A stretch of 64,000 bases of DNA from an uncultured Coriobacteriaceae bacterium (GTDB lineage Bacteria; Actinomycetota; Coriobacteriia; Coriobacteriales; UMGS124). Every line of letters begins with the position of its first letter. Positions within the stretch are counted from its first letter, which is position 1. Below are positions 8,536 to 16,985 of this stretch, piece by piece. Both the position numbers and the translations under genes were made by a program. Below the pieces are notes generated by a model. That model had not been told where the DNA came from, ran no database searches, and saw nothing but the letters and a program-made list of their open reading frames with translations. The stretch spans positions 1 to 64,000 of the forward strand of contig UQBS01000001.1 of NCBI GenBank assembly GCA_900539345.1. Reading direction: 5' to 3'.

Positions 8536-9873
8536 TTAGTTGTTGCGCTCGTCGATGAAGCGGGACGCCTTGTGCTCGCTGGAGACGTTGAGCTTGCCTT
8601 CGTCGAACACGAGCACCTTTGCGGGGCGCACGCCGGTGTGGGTCTTGAGGGCGTTCTCCACGCGGCGGGCAATCTCCTCGTAGGAGTCCTCGATGCCCGA
8701 GGAGCGCTCCACGCTCACCTCGTAGCGGGTGGTGAAGTTCTCGTTGTACACGCGGATGCGGTACTCGCCGGTGAGGCCGGGTTCGGCGCGCACCACGTAC
8801 TCGACGTCGGTGGGGAACACGTTGACGGCGCCGACGATGAACATCTCGTCCTTGCGGCCCTGGATGTGGATGCGGGCCAGGGTGCGGCCGCAGCTGCAGG
8901 TGTCGGTGGAGACGTAGCCGATGTCGCCGGAGCGGAAGCGGATCATCGGGCGGGCCTTCTTGCACAGCGTGGTGTAGACGAGCTCGCCGCGCGAGCCGGG
9001 CTCGAGCACCTCGCCCGTCGCGGGGTCCACGGTCTCAACGAGGATCTGGTCCTCGACGATGTGCAGGCCGTCCTTGGCCTCGCACATGGCCGCGCAGGCG
9101 CCGTAGATGTCGGACAGGCCGAAGAAGTCGACGAGCTTGGCGCCCCACAGGTCCTCGATGGCCTTGCGCGTGGTGGCGATGGAGCCGCCGGGCTCACCTG
9201 CGACGATGATGGTGTGGATGTTGAAGTCGGTCTTGGGGTCGAGACCCTTCTCGATGGCCTTGTTGCCCAGCTGCCAGGCGTAGGACGGGCTCGTCCAGAT
9301 GATGGTGGGCTGGTAGTGCTTGAGCACGAAGAGCAGGCGGTCGGAGGGCACGGCGCCCACCCAGATGGCCGTGGCGCCCAGGTTCTGCGCACCGATGACG
9401 TCGGGTCCGCCCACGTAGAGGGCGAAGTTGAGGCCGTGGACGTAGCGGTCGGTGGGACGCATGCCGGCCTGCCAGAACAGGCGAGCCTCGGTGTCCTGCC
9501 ACAGGTCGAAGTCCTCCTGGGTGAACGGGCTCATCGTGGGTACGCCGGTCGAGCCCGAGCTCGTGGCCATGAACACGACGTCCTCCTCGGGCACGGCGCA
9601 CAGCCCGCCGAAGAAGGAGCCGACGCCCTGAGTCTCGCGCTCGGTCTTCTTGTCGATGAAGGGGAACTTCTCGATGTCCTTGAGCGTGTGGATGTCCTCG
9701 GGGCTCACGCCGGCCTCGTCCCAGGCCTGCTTGTAGTAGGGGGCGTTGTCGTAGGACCAGCGCACCATCTCCTTCAGGCGCTCAAGTTGGAGCTGCTCGA
9801 GCTCGGGGCGAGGCATGCACTCGATTTCGGGGTCGTAGTACTTCTGGTCGTAGGGCAGCTTTTTCTTTGCCAT
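8536..9873 (-). CDS. paaK: Phenylacetate-CoA ligase family enzyme
   Basis: A 445-residue acyl-adenylate ligase of the PaaK family. The AMP/phosphate loop 'SSGSTGVPT' is at residues 105-113, with later motifs 'FGLSDIYGACAAMCEAK', 'SGDIGYVSTDTCSCGRTLARI', 'GRKDEMFIVGAVNVFPTDVE' and a C-terminal lysine region. It activates an aryl or related acid to its CoA thioester using ATP with release of AMP. Next to a 2-oxoacid oxidoreductase and an aminotransferase it fits aromatic or branched amino-acid fermentation; the true substrate is an inference. It is the first gene of its transcript. Confidence 0.88.
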   Translation of the reverse strand: MAKKKLPYDQKYYDPEIECMPRPELEQLQLERLKEMVRWSYDNAPYYKQAWDEAGVSPEDIHTLKDIEKFPFIDKKTERETQGVGSFFGGLCAVPEEDVVFMATSSGSTGVPTMSPFTQEDFDLWQDTEARLFWQAGMRPTDRYVHGLNFALYVGGPDVIGAQNLGATAIWVGAVPSDRLLFVLKHYQPTIIWTSPSYAWQLGNKAIEKGLDPKTDFNIHTIIVAGEPGGSIATTRKAIEDLWGAKLVDFFGLSDIYGACAAMCEAKDGLHIVEDQILVETVDPATGEVLEPGSRGELVYTTLCKKARPMIRFRSGDIGYVSTDTCSCGRTLARIHIQGRKDEMFIVGAVNVFPTDVEYVVRAEPGLTGEYRIRVYNENFTTRYEVSVERSSGIEDSYEEIARRVENALKTHTGVRPAKVLVFDEGKLNVSSEHKASRFIDERNN

Positions 9874-10035
9874 TGCGGTCTCGCTTTCGTGTGTCTCGAA
9901 GCCCGCATGTGGGGGCTTGCGGGGGTTGTCCTCAAGGTGGTTACGCAGTCTAGCGCCTCGCGGGCAACCCGAAAGCTACGCATTATTGCAAACTGGCTAT
10001 TGAAAAAATTGATATATGTATGATTACCGGGTGTT

Positions 10036-10887
10036 TTATTCGTTCATGGAGCCGGTTCGATAACCATCCATGTCGATTGAGACGTGCTTGAATCCCAGTT
10101 CGTGGAGGGCTTGTGTGCCGCCGTTGCGCAAAAAGTCGAACATCGCGGCGATGCGCTCGGGCTCCACCTCCACGCGGGCCATCTCACCCTTGTCGTGCAT
10201 GCGCACGCGCACCTGGCGAAAGCCTGCGTCGATGAGGAGCTGCTCGGCTTTGTCCACGCGCTCCAGCATCGGGTTGGAGATGAGCTCGCCGTAGACGAAG
10301 CGGCTGGCCAGGCAGGCAAACGAGGGCTTGTCCCAGGTGGGCAGGCCCAGCTCGCGCGACAGGTCGCGGATGTCCTGCTTGGTGAGGCCTGCCTCGAGCA
10401 GCGGGCTCAGCACGCCGGCTTCCTTCACAGCTGCAGATCCGGGGCGATAGTCGGAGAGGTCGGAGACGTTGGAGCCCTCCGCGCAGGCGATGTGGGCGCC
10501 TGCCTCGATGAGTCCCATCTGTGCGGCTTTGGTATCAGCCGTTTCCTTGAGGTGCGCGAACAGGTCGCGCTTGCACAGGTAGCAGCGGTTTTTGGGGTTG
10601 TGGCTGAAGCCCTCGACCCCCTCGGCGTCGTGGGCGATGAGCACTTGCTCGATGCCGCGGGCCTGGCAGAAGGCGATTGCCTCGTCGGTCTCGCGCTGTG
10701 GGTAGAGCGCGTTGGTCTCGGTGACGGCGATGACGCGGCCGCCGAGCTGCTCGTGGGCCACGGCCAGAAGCAGCGTCGAGTCCACGCCACCCGAGAAGCT
10801 CACCGCAATGGCGCCCAGACTTTTGAGATGGGCCCTCAAAGCCTCAAGCTTGGCGTGCTGTTCGTTCGTTGCGATGAAATCTACCAT
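10036..10887 (-). CDS. larE: ATP-dependent sacrificial sulfur transferase LarE
   Basis: A 283-residue PP-loop enzyme: 'SFSGGVDSTLLLAVA' adenylation motif near the N-terminus, 'NPKNRCYLCKRDLF' and 'KPSFACLASRF.YGE', where the single cysteine corresponds to the sulfur-donor cysteine of LarE. LarE builds the nickel-pincer cofactor of lactate racemase and related enzymes. No larA, larB or larC is in the window, so the partner genes must lie elsewhere or the enzyme serves another thiolation. The ATG at 10887 has AAAAGGAG upstream; an upstream extension to 10965 lacks one. Confidence 0.88.
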   Translation of the reverse strand: MVDFIATNEQHAKLEALRAHLKSLGAIAVSFSGGVDSTLLLAVAHEQLGGRVIAVTETNALYPQRETDEAIAFCQARGIEQVLIAHDAEGVEGFSHNPKNRCYLCKRDLFAHLKETADTKAAQMGLIEAGAHIACAEGSNVSDLSDYRPGSAAVKEAGVLSPLLEAGLTKQDIRDLSRELGLPTWDKPSFACLASRFVYGELISNPMLERVDKAEQLLIDAGFRQVRVRMHDKGEMARVEVEPERIAAMFDFLRNGGTQALHELGFKHVSIDMDGYRTGSMNE

Positions 10888-11060
10888 GGCTTCTCCTTTT
10901 GCAGCCGCATATGGTGTGCGCTGTTCTGCATTTTTGCGCAAAAAGGGTAGCGTATTTATGCGCATGCTTCCTGCAGTGACAAAACTCGTCCAGAATTTGC
11001 AATAATTTAGCGATTTGCGTTTGGTTTTTTCAGCACTTTCCTTTTAGGAGCGAACCGCCT

Positions 11061-11360
11061 ATGGCACTCACCGCTAAGCAGCGCAAGCACCTGCGCAGCA
11101 TGGTACACAACATGGAGCCTGTGCTCATCGTGGGCAAGTCCAACATCAACGAGGGCCTCATCGCCCAGGCAAACGAGGCCCTCGAGGCCCGCGAGCTCAT
11201 CAAGTGCTCGGTCCTGGACGCCTCGGAGCTCACGGCCCGCGAGGCTTGCGACGAGCTGTGCGCCCGCACCGGCGCCGAGCCCGTGCAGGTCATCGGCCAC
11301 AAGTTCTCGGTCTACCGTCCCACGCACCGCAAGGACGTCAAGAAGATCGAGCTGGACTAA
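11061..11360 (+). CDS. yhbY: YhbY/CRS1 RNA-binding protein
   Basis: A 99-residue CRM-domain protein. It has the diagnostic 'LTAKQRKHLRSMVHNMEPVLIVGK' N-terminus (split motif), 'NINEGLIAQANEALEARELIKCSV' and 'QVIGHKFSVYRP'. The family binds the large ribosomal subunit precursor and acts in ribosome assembly. AGGAG precedes the ATG at normal spacing. It diverges from larE and may lead the following ATP-grasp genes, about 120 bases downstream. Confidence 0.93.
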   Translation: MALTAKQRKHLRSMVHNMEPVLIVGKSNINEGLIAQANEALEARELIKCSVLDASELTAREACDELCARTGAEPVQVIGHKFSVYRPTHRKDVKKIELD

Positions 11361-11480
11361 CACAGCAACGGGCGCGGCATGCCCCGTGGCACACGCGCCG
11401 TCCTTGGCCATATGGGCAGGGGCGGCGCGTTGCCGTTTATGGGCTACATCATCGAGCAGGGCATATCAGGAGGAGCACAC

Positions 11481-12824
11481 ATGAAAGAAGAGCGCGCAGC
11501 GTACATCCAGGCCATCCGCGACCTCGACGGCGACCTGCCGGGCCGTCGCGCCGCGCTCGATTTCGTGGAGCAGTCCGACATCTGGGTGCACGGGGCTCCC
11601 GCTCGCTTCCCCTACGTGCCCTATCTCTTCAACGCCGCCGACGTGGCCTTCTTGCAGGACACCTGCACGCAGATTCACACCATCCTCTCCAAGGTCATCG
11701 CGCGCTATGTGGACGAACCCTCCTATCGCGACCTCTTCTGCTTCCCCGAGGAAGTGAAGCGCCTCATCCTTTTGCCCTGCGGCTACGACGAGAAGCTGCC
11801 CATGGGCCGCTTTGACCTGTTCCTCAACGAGGACGACCTGTCGTACAAGTTCTGCGAGTTCAACACCGACGGGTCGGGCGCCATGTCGCGCGACCTGGTG
11901 TTGGCCAGCGCCCTTGAGCAGACCCCGGCTTTCGCCCGCTTCGCGCAGGGCAGGCGTGTGGAGAAGTTCGAGCTCTTCGACAGCTGGGTCGAAGCGTTCA
12001 TGCAGGTGTACCGCTCCGACCGCTTTGCCAGCGCCCCTGTGCCCAACGTCTGCGTGACCGACTTTGCCGAGTCGGGCGTGTTCAGTGACTTCAACCGCTT
12101 CATCGCCGCCTTCGAGCGCGCGGGCATCCCCGCCCGCTTCGTGGACGTGCGCAGCTTCGAGTTCGACGGCGAGAGGCTCATCGACCCTGCCGACGGCACT
12201 CAGATCCACGCGATCTACCGCCGCGCCGTCACGAGCGAGATTCTGCAGCACCCCGGCGAGTGCGATGCGCTCATCGACGCCGTCGCCGCAGGTAAAGTCT
12301 GCCTTATCGGTCACTTCCGCACCACCGTCGTGCACTCCAAGATGGTCAACGTCGCGCTGTTCGACGAGCGCACCCGCGCTTTCCTCACGCCCGAGGAGTG
12401 CGCCTTCATCGACCGCACGGTGCCGCGCACCTATCGCTTGCGTTGCGATAACGCCACGCTCGACCTTGACGACGTGCTCCAGCACAAGGACGCCTGGATC
12501 GTGAAGCCCGAGGACGATTATGGCGCGCACGGCGTCTATCCTGGCGTCGACTTCGACCAGGAGAGCTGGGAGCGCACCGTGCGCGACAACCTCGACTGCG
12601 GATACATCGCCCAGGAGTTCTACCAGCCCGCGCGCGTCGACGTCGTGCTGCCCGAGCACGCCGAGGGGCAGGACCCCTGCCTCGTGGAGAGCTGGCAGTC
12701 GATGCCGGGCTTCTATCAGTACAACGGGCATGTGGCGGGTCTGTATTGCCGCCTGGGCCAGGAGGGCGTCATCGCGCTCGACCACGGCGGCCTGTGCTCG
12801 TGCAGCTTCAAGGTGGACTGCTAG
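11481..12824 (+). CDS. Glutathionylspermidine-synthase-like ATP-grasp protein
   Basis: A 447-residue protein resembling the pre-ATP-grasp/ATP-grasp family of glutathionylspermidine synthase. It has an N-terminal substrate region, 'FCEFNTDGSGAMSRD', 'IYRRAVTSEIL', and a C-terminal grasp half with 'DAWIVKPEDDYGAHGVYPG', 'GYIAQEFYQPARVDVVLPEH' and a final 'GVIALDHGGLCSCSF'. It probably forms an amide or peptide bond using ATP; substrates are unknown. The ATG at 11481 follows AGGAGG. Its stop directly abuts the GTG of the next gene, so the two products are likely made together. Confidence 0.75.
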   Translation: MKEERAAYIQAIRDLDGDLPGRRAALDFVEQSDIWVHGAPARFPYVPYLFNAADVAFLQDTCTQIHTILSKVIARYVDEPSYRDLFCFPEEVKRLILLPCGYDEKLPMGRFDLFLNEDDLSYKFCEFNTDGSGAMSRDLVLASALEQTPAFARFAQGRRVEKFELFDSWVEAFMQVYRSDRFASAPVPNVCVTDFAESGVFSDFNRFIAAFERAGIPARFVDVRSFEFDGERLIDPADGTQIHAIYRRAVTSEILQHPGECDALIDAVAAGKVCLIGHFRTTVVHSKMVNVALFDERTRAFLTPEECAFIDRTVPRTYRLRCDNATLDLDDVLQHKDAWIVKPEDDYGAHGVYPGVDFDQESWERTVRDNLDCGYIAQEFYQPARVDVVLPEHAEGQDPCLVESWQSMPGFYQYNGHVAGLYCRLGQEGVIALDHGGLCSCSFKVDC

Positions 12825-14714
12825 GTGGCCAAGAAGAAAGGCAAGACCTTCGGCGACCGCCTGGCCCGCCAGCTCAAGGTGAGCATGGGGGCCTGGTGGA
12901 GCGACGAAGGCATCCAGGCAATCAATGAGATAGCGCGTCAAGGAGAGGTTGAGGTGGCCGATGCCACCTTCGGCAGCCTCGTGCTGCAGCCGTGCCTCAC
13001 CTTCCAGCACGAGATGGCCGTGCGCGACTTCGACGAGCAGGGCAAGGAGTTCGACGACCTGTCGCCCTTCGTCTATCCCGAGCTCATGCGCACCTGGGAG
13101 CACAACAGTGCCTGCGTGGAGTTCTCCGAAGGCGCCACGGCGGTCGCATTCGATTCCGAGCCTGGGTTCGTCCAATCGGTGTCGCTGGCGGGTTTGTTCG
13201 ACTTCTTCCCGGGCTGCGTGGCGCTCGACGTGCGCAAGCTCAATGTCATGCTCTACAACATCGTGGTGGACGAGGTGTTCGTCTACCCCTCCTACAACGC
13301 CGTGAACGGCCATGTCGCGCTCATGTTCGTGGGCGTGAACCAAAACCTTGGCTTTACGTTTGCCTACGAGGCGCGCCTGGTGCTGCAGGGCGAGACGTTC
13401 GGCGACGCTGCCCGCGCAACGAACCGCGTGTTGGAGGAGGAGCGTTCGGCATGCCTGGGTGGTTTCTCCACTGCGCCCTCCGAGGAGTTCTTCTCGGCGC
13501 TCGACTCCGAGCCCGAGCTGTTCGCCGTGACCTGGCGTCTTCTGGCCGCCCTGTGCTCGGAGCGTGTGGAGCTCGTGCGTCAGAGCTGGGGTCGCGGCGA
13601 GACGGTCAAGGTCCGCGCCCGCAAGCCCGAGAGCCAGCAGGTGGTTGAGGGCGTGCATGTGGGGGAGGGGCATGGCGGCCAGGCTGCTGCAGCCGGTGAG
13701 CAGGCGCAGGCGAGCCCTGCGTCGCAGGTGGACGCTTCGCAGGCGATGTCTGCCGGGGAGGCTGCAACCCAGGGGAAAACCGTGGACGGCGGCGTGGCCG
13801 CTGGACGGGTTGACCTGCATGCAGAAGGCCCTGGTGCTGGGGCTGACGGGCAAGTTGCTGCGGCTGGTGGCGTTGCATCCCAGGGGCAGGCCGCCTCGCG
13901 TGCGCAGGGTTCTGATGACCAGGGGCGGGTCGCCACGCCTGCGGATGACGGTGTTGCCGAGGGGCGGGCCGCCGCGCATGAAGGGGACGCTGCGGTCGAG
14001 TGCGGTGGTATCTCTGGCGAGTCTGTTGCACACGGCGAGGCCGCAGAGACCGCTGCTACATCTGCGGACGTCGAGCGCGCAGAGGAGGCCCGGCTTGAGC
14101 GCGACCTGCTCCAGGAAGAGGTCGACCGCCTGCGTGCCGAACTCGAGTCGCAGAAGTCTGCCGCCGCGTTTCGCACGCGCCAGCTCGAGGACGAGGCGCG
14201 TGAGCTGCGTGAACGCGCCCAAGGTCTTGAGAGCCGCGCCCGCCTTGTGGAGACCATGGACCTGCCCGAGACGCCCTATGAGGCGCTCTCATTGGCTGCC
14301 CAGGCTTTCTCCGATCGCATCGTCGTGCTTGACCGCGCGCGCAAAAGCGCCGAGGACTTCGTGAAGGGCGACCCCGGCGAGGTCTGGGCGGTGCTGCGCT
14401 CGGTGGCCGTGACGCTTCACAGCCTGCTTTTCGTCGAGCGCGAGCGCGGTTTGGCCAACGCCTTCCGCGACCGTACGGGCTACGAGCTGGCCCTGCGCGA
14501 CTCGAAGGGTGCCAACCGCAACCCCGACCAGAAGGCCGAGCGCATGGTGGAGTACGAGGGCGCCGTGCGCGACGCCACGATGCACATCAAGGGCCGCGGC
14601 CTGCGCAAGGGCGAGAGCCTGCGCGTGCACTTCTTCGTCGACTACGACAAGAAGAAGATCGTCATCGCCCACTGCGGCGAACACCTCACCACCGACCGCA
14701 CCTCAAGCATGTAG
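12825..14714 (+). CDS. Uncharacterised multidomain protein with coiled coil
   Basis: I do not recognise this 629-residue protein. Residues 1-265 form a globular domain rich in aromatic and acidic residues. Residues about 270-400 are an Ala/Gly/Gln-rich low-complexity linker, and 405-470 a coiled coil ('LLQEEVDRLRAELESQKS'). Residues 470-629 are a second globular domain ending in 'LRVHFFVDYDKKKIVIAHCG', a beta-hairpin-rich finish seen in several nuclease- or toxin-like proteins. The GTG start touches the stop of the ATP-grasp gene, implying translational coupling and a joint function. No signal peptide or membrane segment is visible. Confidence 0.7.
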   Translation: MAKKKGKTFGDRLARQLKVSMGAWWSDEGIQAINEIARQGEVEVADATFGSLVLQPCLTFQHEMAVRDFDEQGKEFDDLSPFVYPELMRTWEHNSACVEFSEGATAVAFDSEPGFVQSVSLAGLFDFFPGCVALDVRKLNVMLYNIVVDEVFVYPSYNAVNGHVALMFVGVNQNLGFTFAYEARLVLQGETFGDAARATNRVLEEERSACLGGFSTAPSEEFFSALDSEPELFAVTWRLLAALCSERVELVRQSWGRGETVKVRARKPESQQVVEGVHVGEGHGGQAAAAGEQAQASPASQVDASQAMSAGEAATQGKTVDGGVAAGRVDLHAEGPGAGADGQVAAAGGVASQGQAASRAQGSDDQGRVATPADDGVAEGRAAAHEGDAAVECGGISGESVAHGEAAETAATSADVERAEEARLERDLLQEEVDRLRAELESQKSAAAFRTRQLEDEARELRERAQGLESRARLVETMDLPETPYEALSLAAQAFSDRIVVLDRARKSAEDFVKGDPGEVWAVLRSVAVTLHSLLFVERERGLANAFRDRTGYELALRDSKGANRNPDQKAERMVEYEGAVRDATMHIKGRGLRKGESLRVHFFVDYDKKKIVIAHCGEHLTTDRTSSM

Positions 14715-14806
14715 TGGCGGACATTAAAATGTGTGACATTTCTCCTATATAGATGTATTATCCTGTCTTAATATGAACATGTTCTCCTATTAAGGCGGAT
14801 ACAACG

Positions 14807-15154
14807 ATGCAACTTCAACTCAAGATGTATCGCAAACAGGCAAAGATGTCGCAAGCTGAACTGGCGGCGATGCTTGGCGTAAGCGCCCGCACGGTTGGTG
14901 CGTGGGAACGCGGCGAGAACCAGCCTGATGCCGATCAGATATGGCGATGTGCAGAAGCGCTCGGATTGTCGCCCAACGAAATATATGGTTGGGTCTCTCC
15001 GGATGATTCCCGGGCAACTCCTGCCGAGCAAGACAGCAACGACTCAATGGAACGTCAGCTAATCGATGCTTTTCATTCTATGAACGCTGCGGGTAAGGTA
15101 AGCCTTGTCGCTGTGGCTCGCTCTCTTGCATCCATCCCATGCAATCGAGTCTGA
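14807..15154 (+). CDS. XRE-family HTH regulator
   Basis: A 115-residue protein with an N-terminal helix-turn-helix ('MSQAELAAMLGVSARTVGAWERG', split motif) and a C-terminal 'MERQLIDAFHSMNAAGKVSLVAVARSL' region. The same architecture occurs in the prophage regulator at 44941-45339, so the two are homologous. It lies just before hicAB and may regulate them. The start ATG 14807 is preceded by AAGGCGG. Base composition here is more AT-rich than the backbone. Confidence 0.85.
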   Translation: MQLQLKMYRKQAKMSQAELAAMLGVSARTVGAWERGENQPDADQIWRCAEALGLSPNEIYGWVSPDDSRATPAEQDSNDSMERQLIDAFHSMNAAGKVSLVAVARSLASIPCNRV

Positions 15155-15280
15155 TGCCTTTTGTTTTCTGCAGAGTGATTTGGGCAGCAATCTAATCAGG
15201 AAAGTAATCTAAATCGAGTTTAGTTTTGTATTGAAAATAAATATAAATCAGCTTTATAATTACTTTTGAAGGGTTGCTTT

Positions 15281-15454
15281 ATGGTCAAGCGCAAGGAGGT
15301 TACGGACCTGTTGAGAAGGGCGGGCTTTACGCCTTGCGGTGGAACAAATCACGAGCATTGGACTAATGGTGAAAGGTGGACGCAGGTCCCCCGGCATGGT
15401 GAGATCCCGAACATCCTCTTCGAGAAAATCAAGAAGCAGGCTGGTCTCAAATAG
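15281..15454 (+). CDS. hicA: HicA-type mRNA interferase toxin
   Basis: A 57-residue double-stranded-RNA-binding-fold toxin: 'KRKEVTDLLRRAGFTPCGGTNHEHW' (the glycine turn and catalytic histidine region, split motif), then 'VPRHGEIPNILFEKIKKQAGL'. HicA cleaves mRNA and is neutralised by the adjacent HicB. I take the ATG at 15281, with GAAGGG upstream, over the in-frame ATG at 15266. The upstream 120 bases are strongly AT-rich, unlike the surroundings. Confidence 0.9.
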   Translation: MVKRKEVTDLLRRAGFTPCGGTNHEHWTNGERWTQVPRHGEIPNILFEKIKKQAGLK

Positions 15455-15475
15455 GGTATCGCGGAGGTGCTGTAC

Positions 15476-15931
15476 ATGTTTGCGGTGTATGAGTTCGAGT
15501 TTTTTGAAGACGAGGGATGGGTGCTTGCTTTTCCCTTTGGGCTTGAAGGTGGTACCCAGGGAAGAGACATGGCGCAGGCAGTTCGCATGGCGGCAGATTG
15601 GCTTAAAGGTGAAGTAGAACACAGCCTGATGAATGGCACGCCGCTGCCTTCCCCGACGTTTGGCAATACTGCGGAACATGGCGGCATAATCGGTGTCGTG
15701 GGCGTTGAAACCTCGTTGGAGGCCATTGACACGGTGCTTGCGAGTGAGGCCGCCGAGATGCTCGGCGTTTCTCGCGGTCGCGTGTCGCAGATGCTTGCCG
15801 CGGGGCAGCTCGAGGGATTCCGCAGGGGGCGTGCTACGTTTGTCACGAGAGAGTCGGTGAAGACCCGGCTTGCAGAGGCGCCAAAAGCGGGAAGGCCTCA
15901 TCGGGAGGCGAGGGAGCTCGTCGTGGCGTAA
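15476..15931 (+). CDS. hicB: HicB-type antitoxin
   Basis: A 151-residue antitoxin. The N-terminal HicB partial RNase-H-like fold ('YEFEFFEDEGWVLAFPF', 'DMAQAVRMAADWLKGEVE') is followed by a C-terminal DNA-binding helix-turn-helix ('ASEAAEMLGVSRGRVSQMLAAG', split motif). It starts 21 bases after hicA; GGAGG sits before ATG 15476. It should bind HicA and repress the pair. The pair lies just outside the prophage, next to the attachment site. Confidence 0.88.
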   Translation: MFAVYEFEFFEDEGWVLAFPFGLEGGTQGRDMAQAVRMAADWLKGEVEHSLMNGTPLPSPTFGNTAEHGGIIGVVGVETSLEAIDTVLASEAAEMLGVSRGRVSQMLAAGQLEGFRRGRATFVTRESVKTRLAEAPKAGRPHREARELVVA

Positions 15932-15984
15932 GGTTCCGGATCGAGATCGAGCCTTGCGCTCGCGTGGTCTTGGGCAGAAACGAA

Positions 15985-16019
15985 AAGAACCCGTTAGGCG
16001 CACTGCCTAACGGGTTCTT
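15985..16019 (-). terminator. Original tRNA-Asn terminator, now displaced
   Basis: A perfect 15-bp stem (AAGAACCCGTTAGGC / GCCTAACGGGTTCTT, 5-base loop) followed on the minus strand by TTCTTTTCG. If the prophage is removed in silico, this hairpin falls about 15 bases after the tRNA-Asn CCA end, so it is the native terminator of that tRNA, now separated from it by about 33.8 kb. Confidence 0.75.
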
Positions 16020-16029
16020 ACAAGATTTC

Positions 16030-16040
16030 AATGGCTCCCC
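16030..16040. repeat. Left attachment core (attL)
   Basis: AATGGCTCCCC is repeated exactly at 49799-49809, inside the 3' end of tRNA-Asn. The flanks differ on both sides, giving an 11-base core that bounds the prophage. Confidence 0.8.
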
Positions 16041-16161
16041 ATCGGAGGGGATACGCGAATCAAATACGCAGCTTATGACGGTAGTTTATACATACTTATC
16101 GACAAGGCGGCGTAAATTACATGCTGCAAGTGAGTACACCATGCTGTTCCTGGAAGCGACT

Positions 16162-16197
16162 AAGCCGAGGCCGTCTTAGATATAGAGGCCTCGGCTT
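16162..16197 (+). terminator. Terminator at the left end of the prophage
   Basis: AAGCCGAGGCC pairs with GGCCTCGGCTT, followed by TTTGTCTG on the plus strand. In the excised circular phage it would lie about 45 bases after the integrase stop and end that transcript; in the lysogen it faces the late genes. Confidence 0.7.
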
Positions 16198-16235
16198 TGT
16201 CTGTCTTGCGCTTTTTGGTTTGATGGCGCAAAAAA

Positions 16236-16985
16236 CTAGCGGGCTAAGACCGCGCGGATGCGACCGACGCTGCCGGCCTTGTCGAACTTGTACTCGGGGA
16301 CGACGCTGCCGTCCTTGCCGAGCAGCCCCTTGAGGGACTCGTACTCCCCGTCGCTCTCGATGCCGCTCAGCTTGCGGGCGGCGGCGTCCCAGTAGTAGCG
16401 GCCCTCGGGTGCCGTGATCAGTGCCCTCTCGACCATCTGCATGCCTCCAATCTCGTCTGTCTGCTTGTCGTGCGTGCCTGCCTGTCCCGTGATGCGCGCG
16501 TGCAGCTCGCGCCACGCGCCCTCGTCTATGTACGCCTCGGGGCACGCCTTGTGCGGGTCCGCTGTGCGCCACGAGGCGAAGACGTCGACGACGTCGTGGT
16601 GCCTGATGACGCACTCGGCGGGGATGCCGTGGCGGCGCATCACGTCGCGCACCAGCTCGCCGAGCAGCCCCACCTCGCGCGGGCTGAAGCCCTCGCCGTC
16701 CCCGGCGACGACCTCGATGGATATGTGGTGCGTGTTCGCGCCGTAGTTGCCGCACGTCCAGGCGCCGCGCGACTCGTCGGTCGAGGCGTAGACCCCGTCG
16801 TCGCCGACGAAGTAGTGCGCGCCGCAGGGGTAGGTCATGTTGCCACTGTAGTAGCACAAGGCGTTGGCGCGCGCCGTCTCGCCGGCGGCCCGCCCCGCGC
16901 CCCCGGTGTAGTGCACGACGACGTGCGTCGGGTCGTTCCAGCTGTACGACCCGTTCGTCGTGACGTAGTCGCGGTTAATCTCCAT
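16236..16985 (-). CDS. Endolysin: N-acetylmuramoyl-L-alanine amidase
   Basis: A 249-residue lysin with an N-terminal type-2 amidase (PGRP-like) fold: the zinc histidine in 'VVVHYTGG', 'GAHYFVGDDG', 'HHISIEV' and the late 'IRHHDVVD', which together supply the metal site. A short C-terminal region after residue 180 ('GRYYWDAAARKLSGI') looks like a wall-binding extension. It cleaves the bond between muramic acid and the peptide stem at the end of infection. Its start overlaps the holin gene by 11 bases, the usual lysis-cassette order. Confidence 0.9.
   Translation of the reverse strand: MEINRDYVTTNGSYSWNDPTHVVVHYTGGAGRAAGETARANALCYYSGNMTYPCGAHYFVGDDGVYASTDESRGAWTCGNYGANTHHISIEVVAGDGEGFSPREVGLLGELVRDVMRRHGIPAECVIRHHDVVDVFASWRTADPHKACPEAYIDEGAWRELHARITGQAGTHDKQTDEIGGMQMVERALITAPEGRYYWDAAARKLSGIESDGEYESLKGLLGKDGSVVPEYKFDKAGSVGRIRAVLAR

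Noticed and set aside
11466..14222. A 900-codon minus-strand frame opposite the ATP-grasp gene pair
   Set aside because: Composition is typical of an antisense shadow and it runs across two plus-strand genes with clear starts, stops and recognisable motifs.
16030..16060. Second, partial tRNA copy at the left end
   Set aside because: Only the 11-base core matches tRNA-Asn; no T-arm or acceptor pairing follows.
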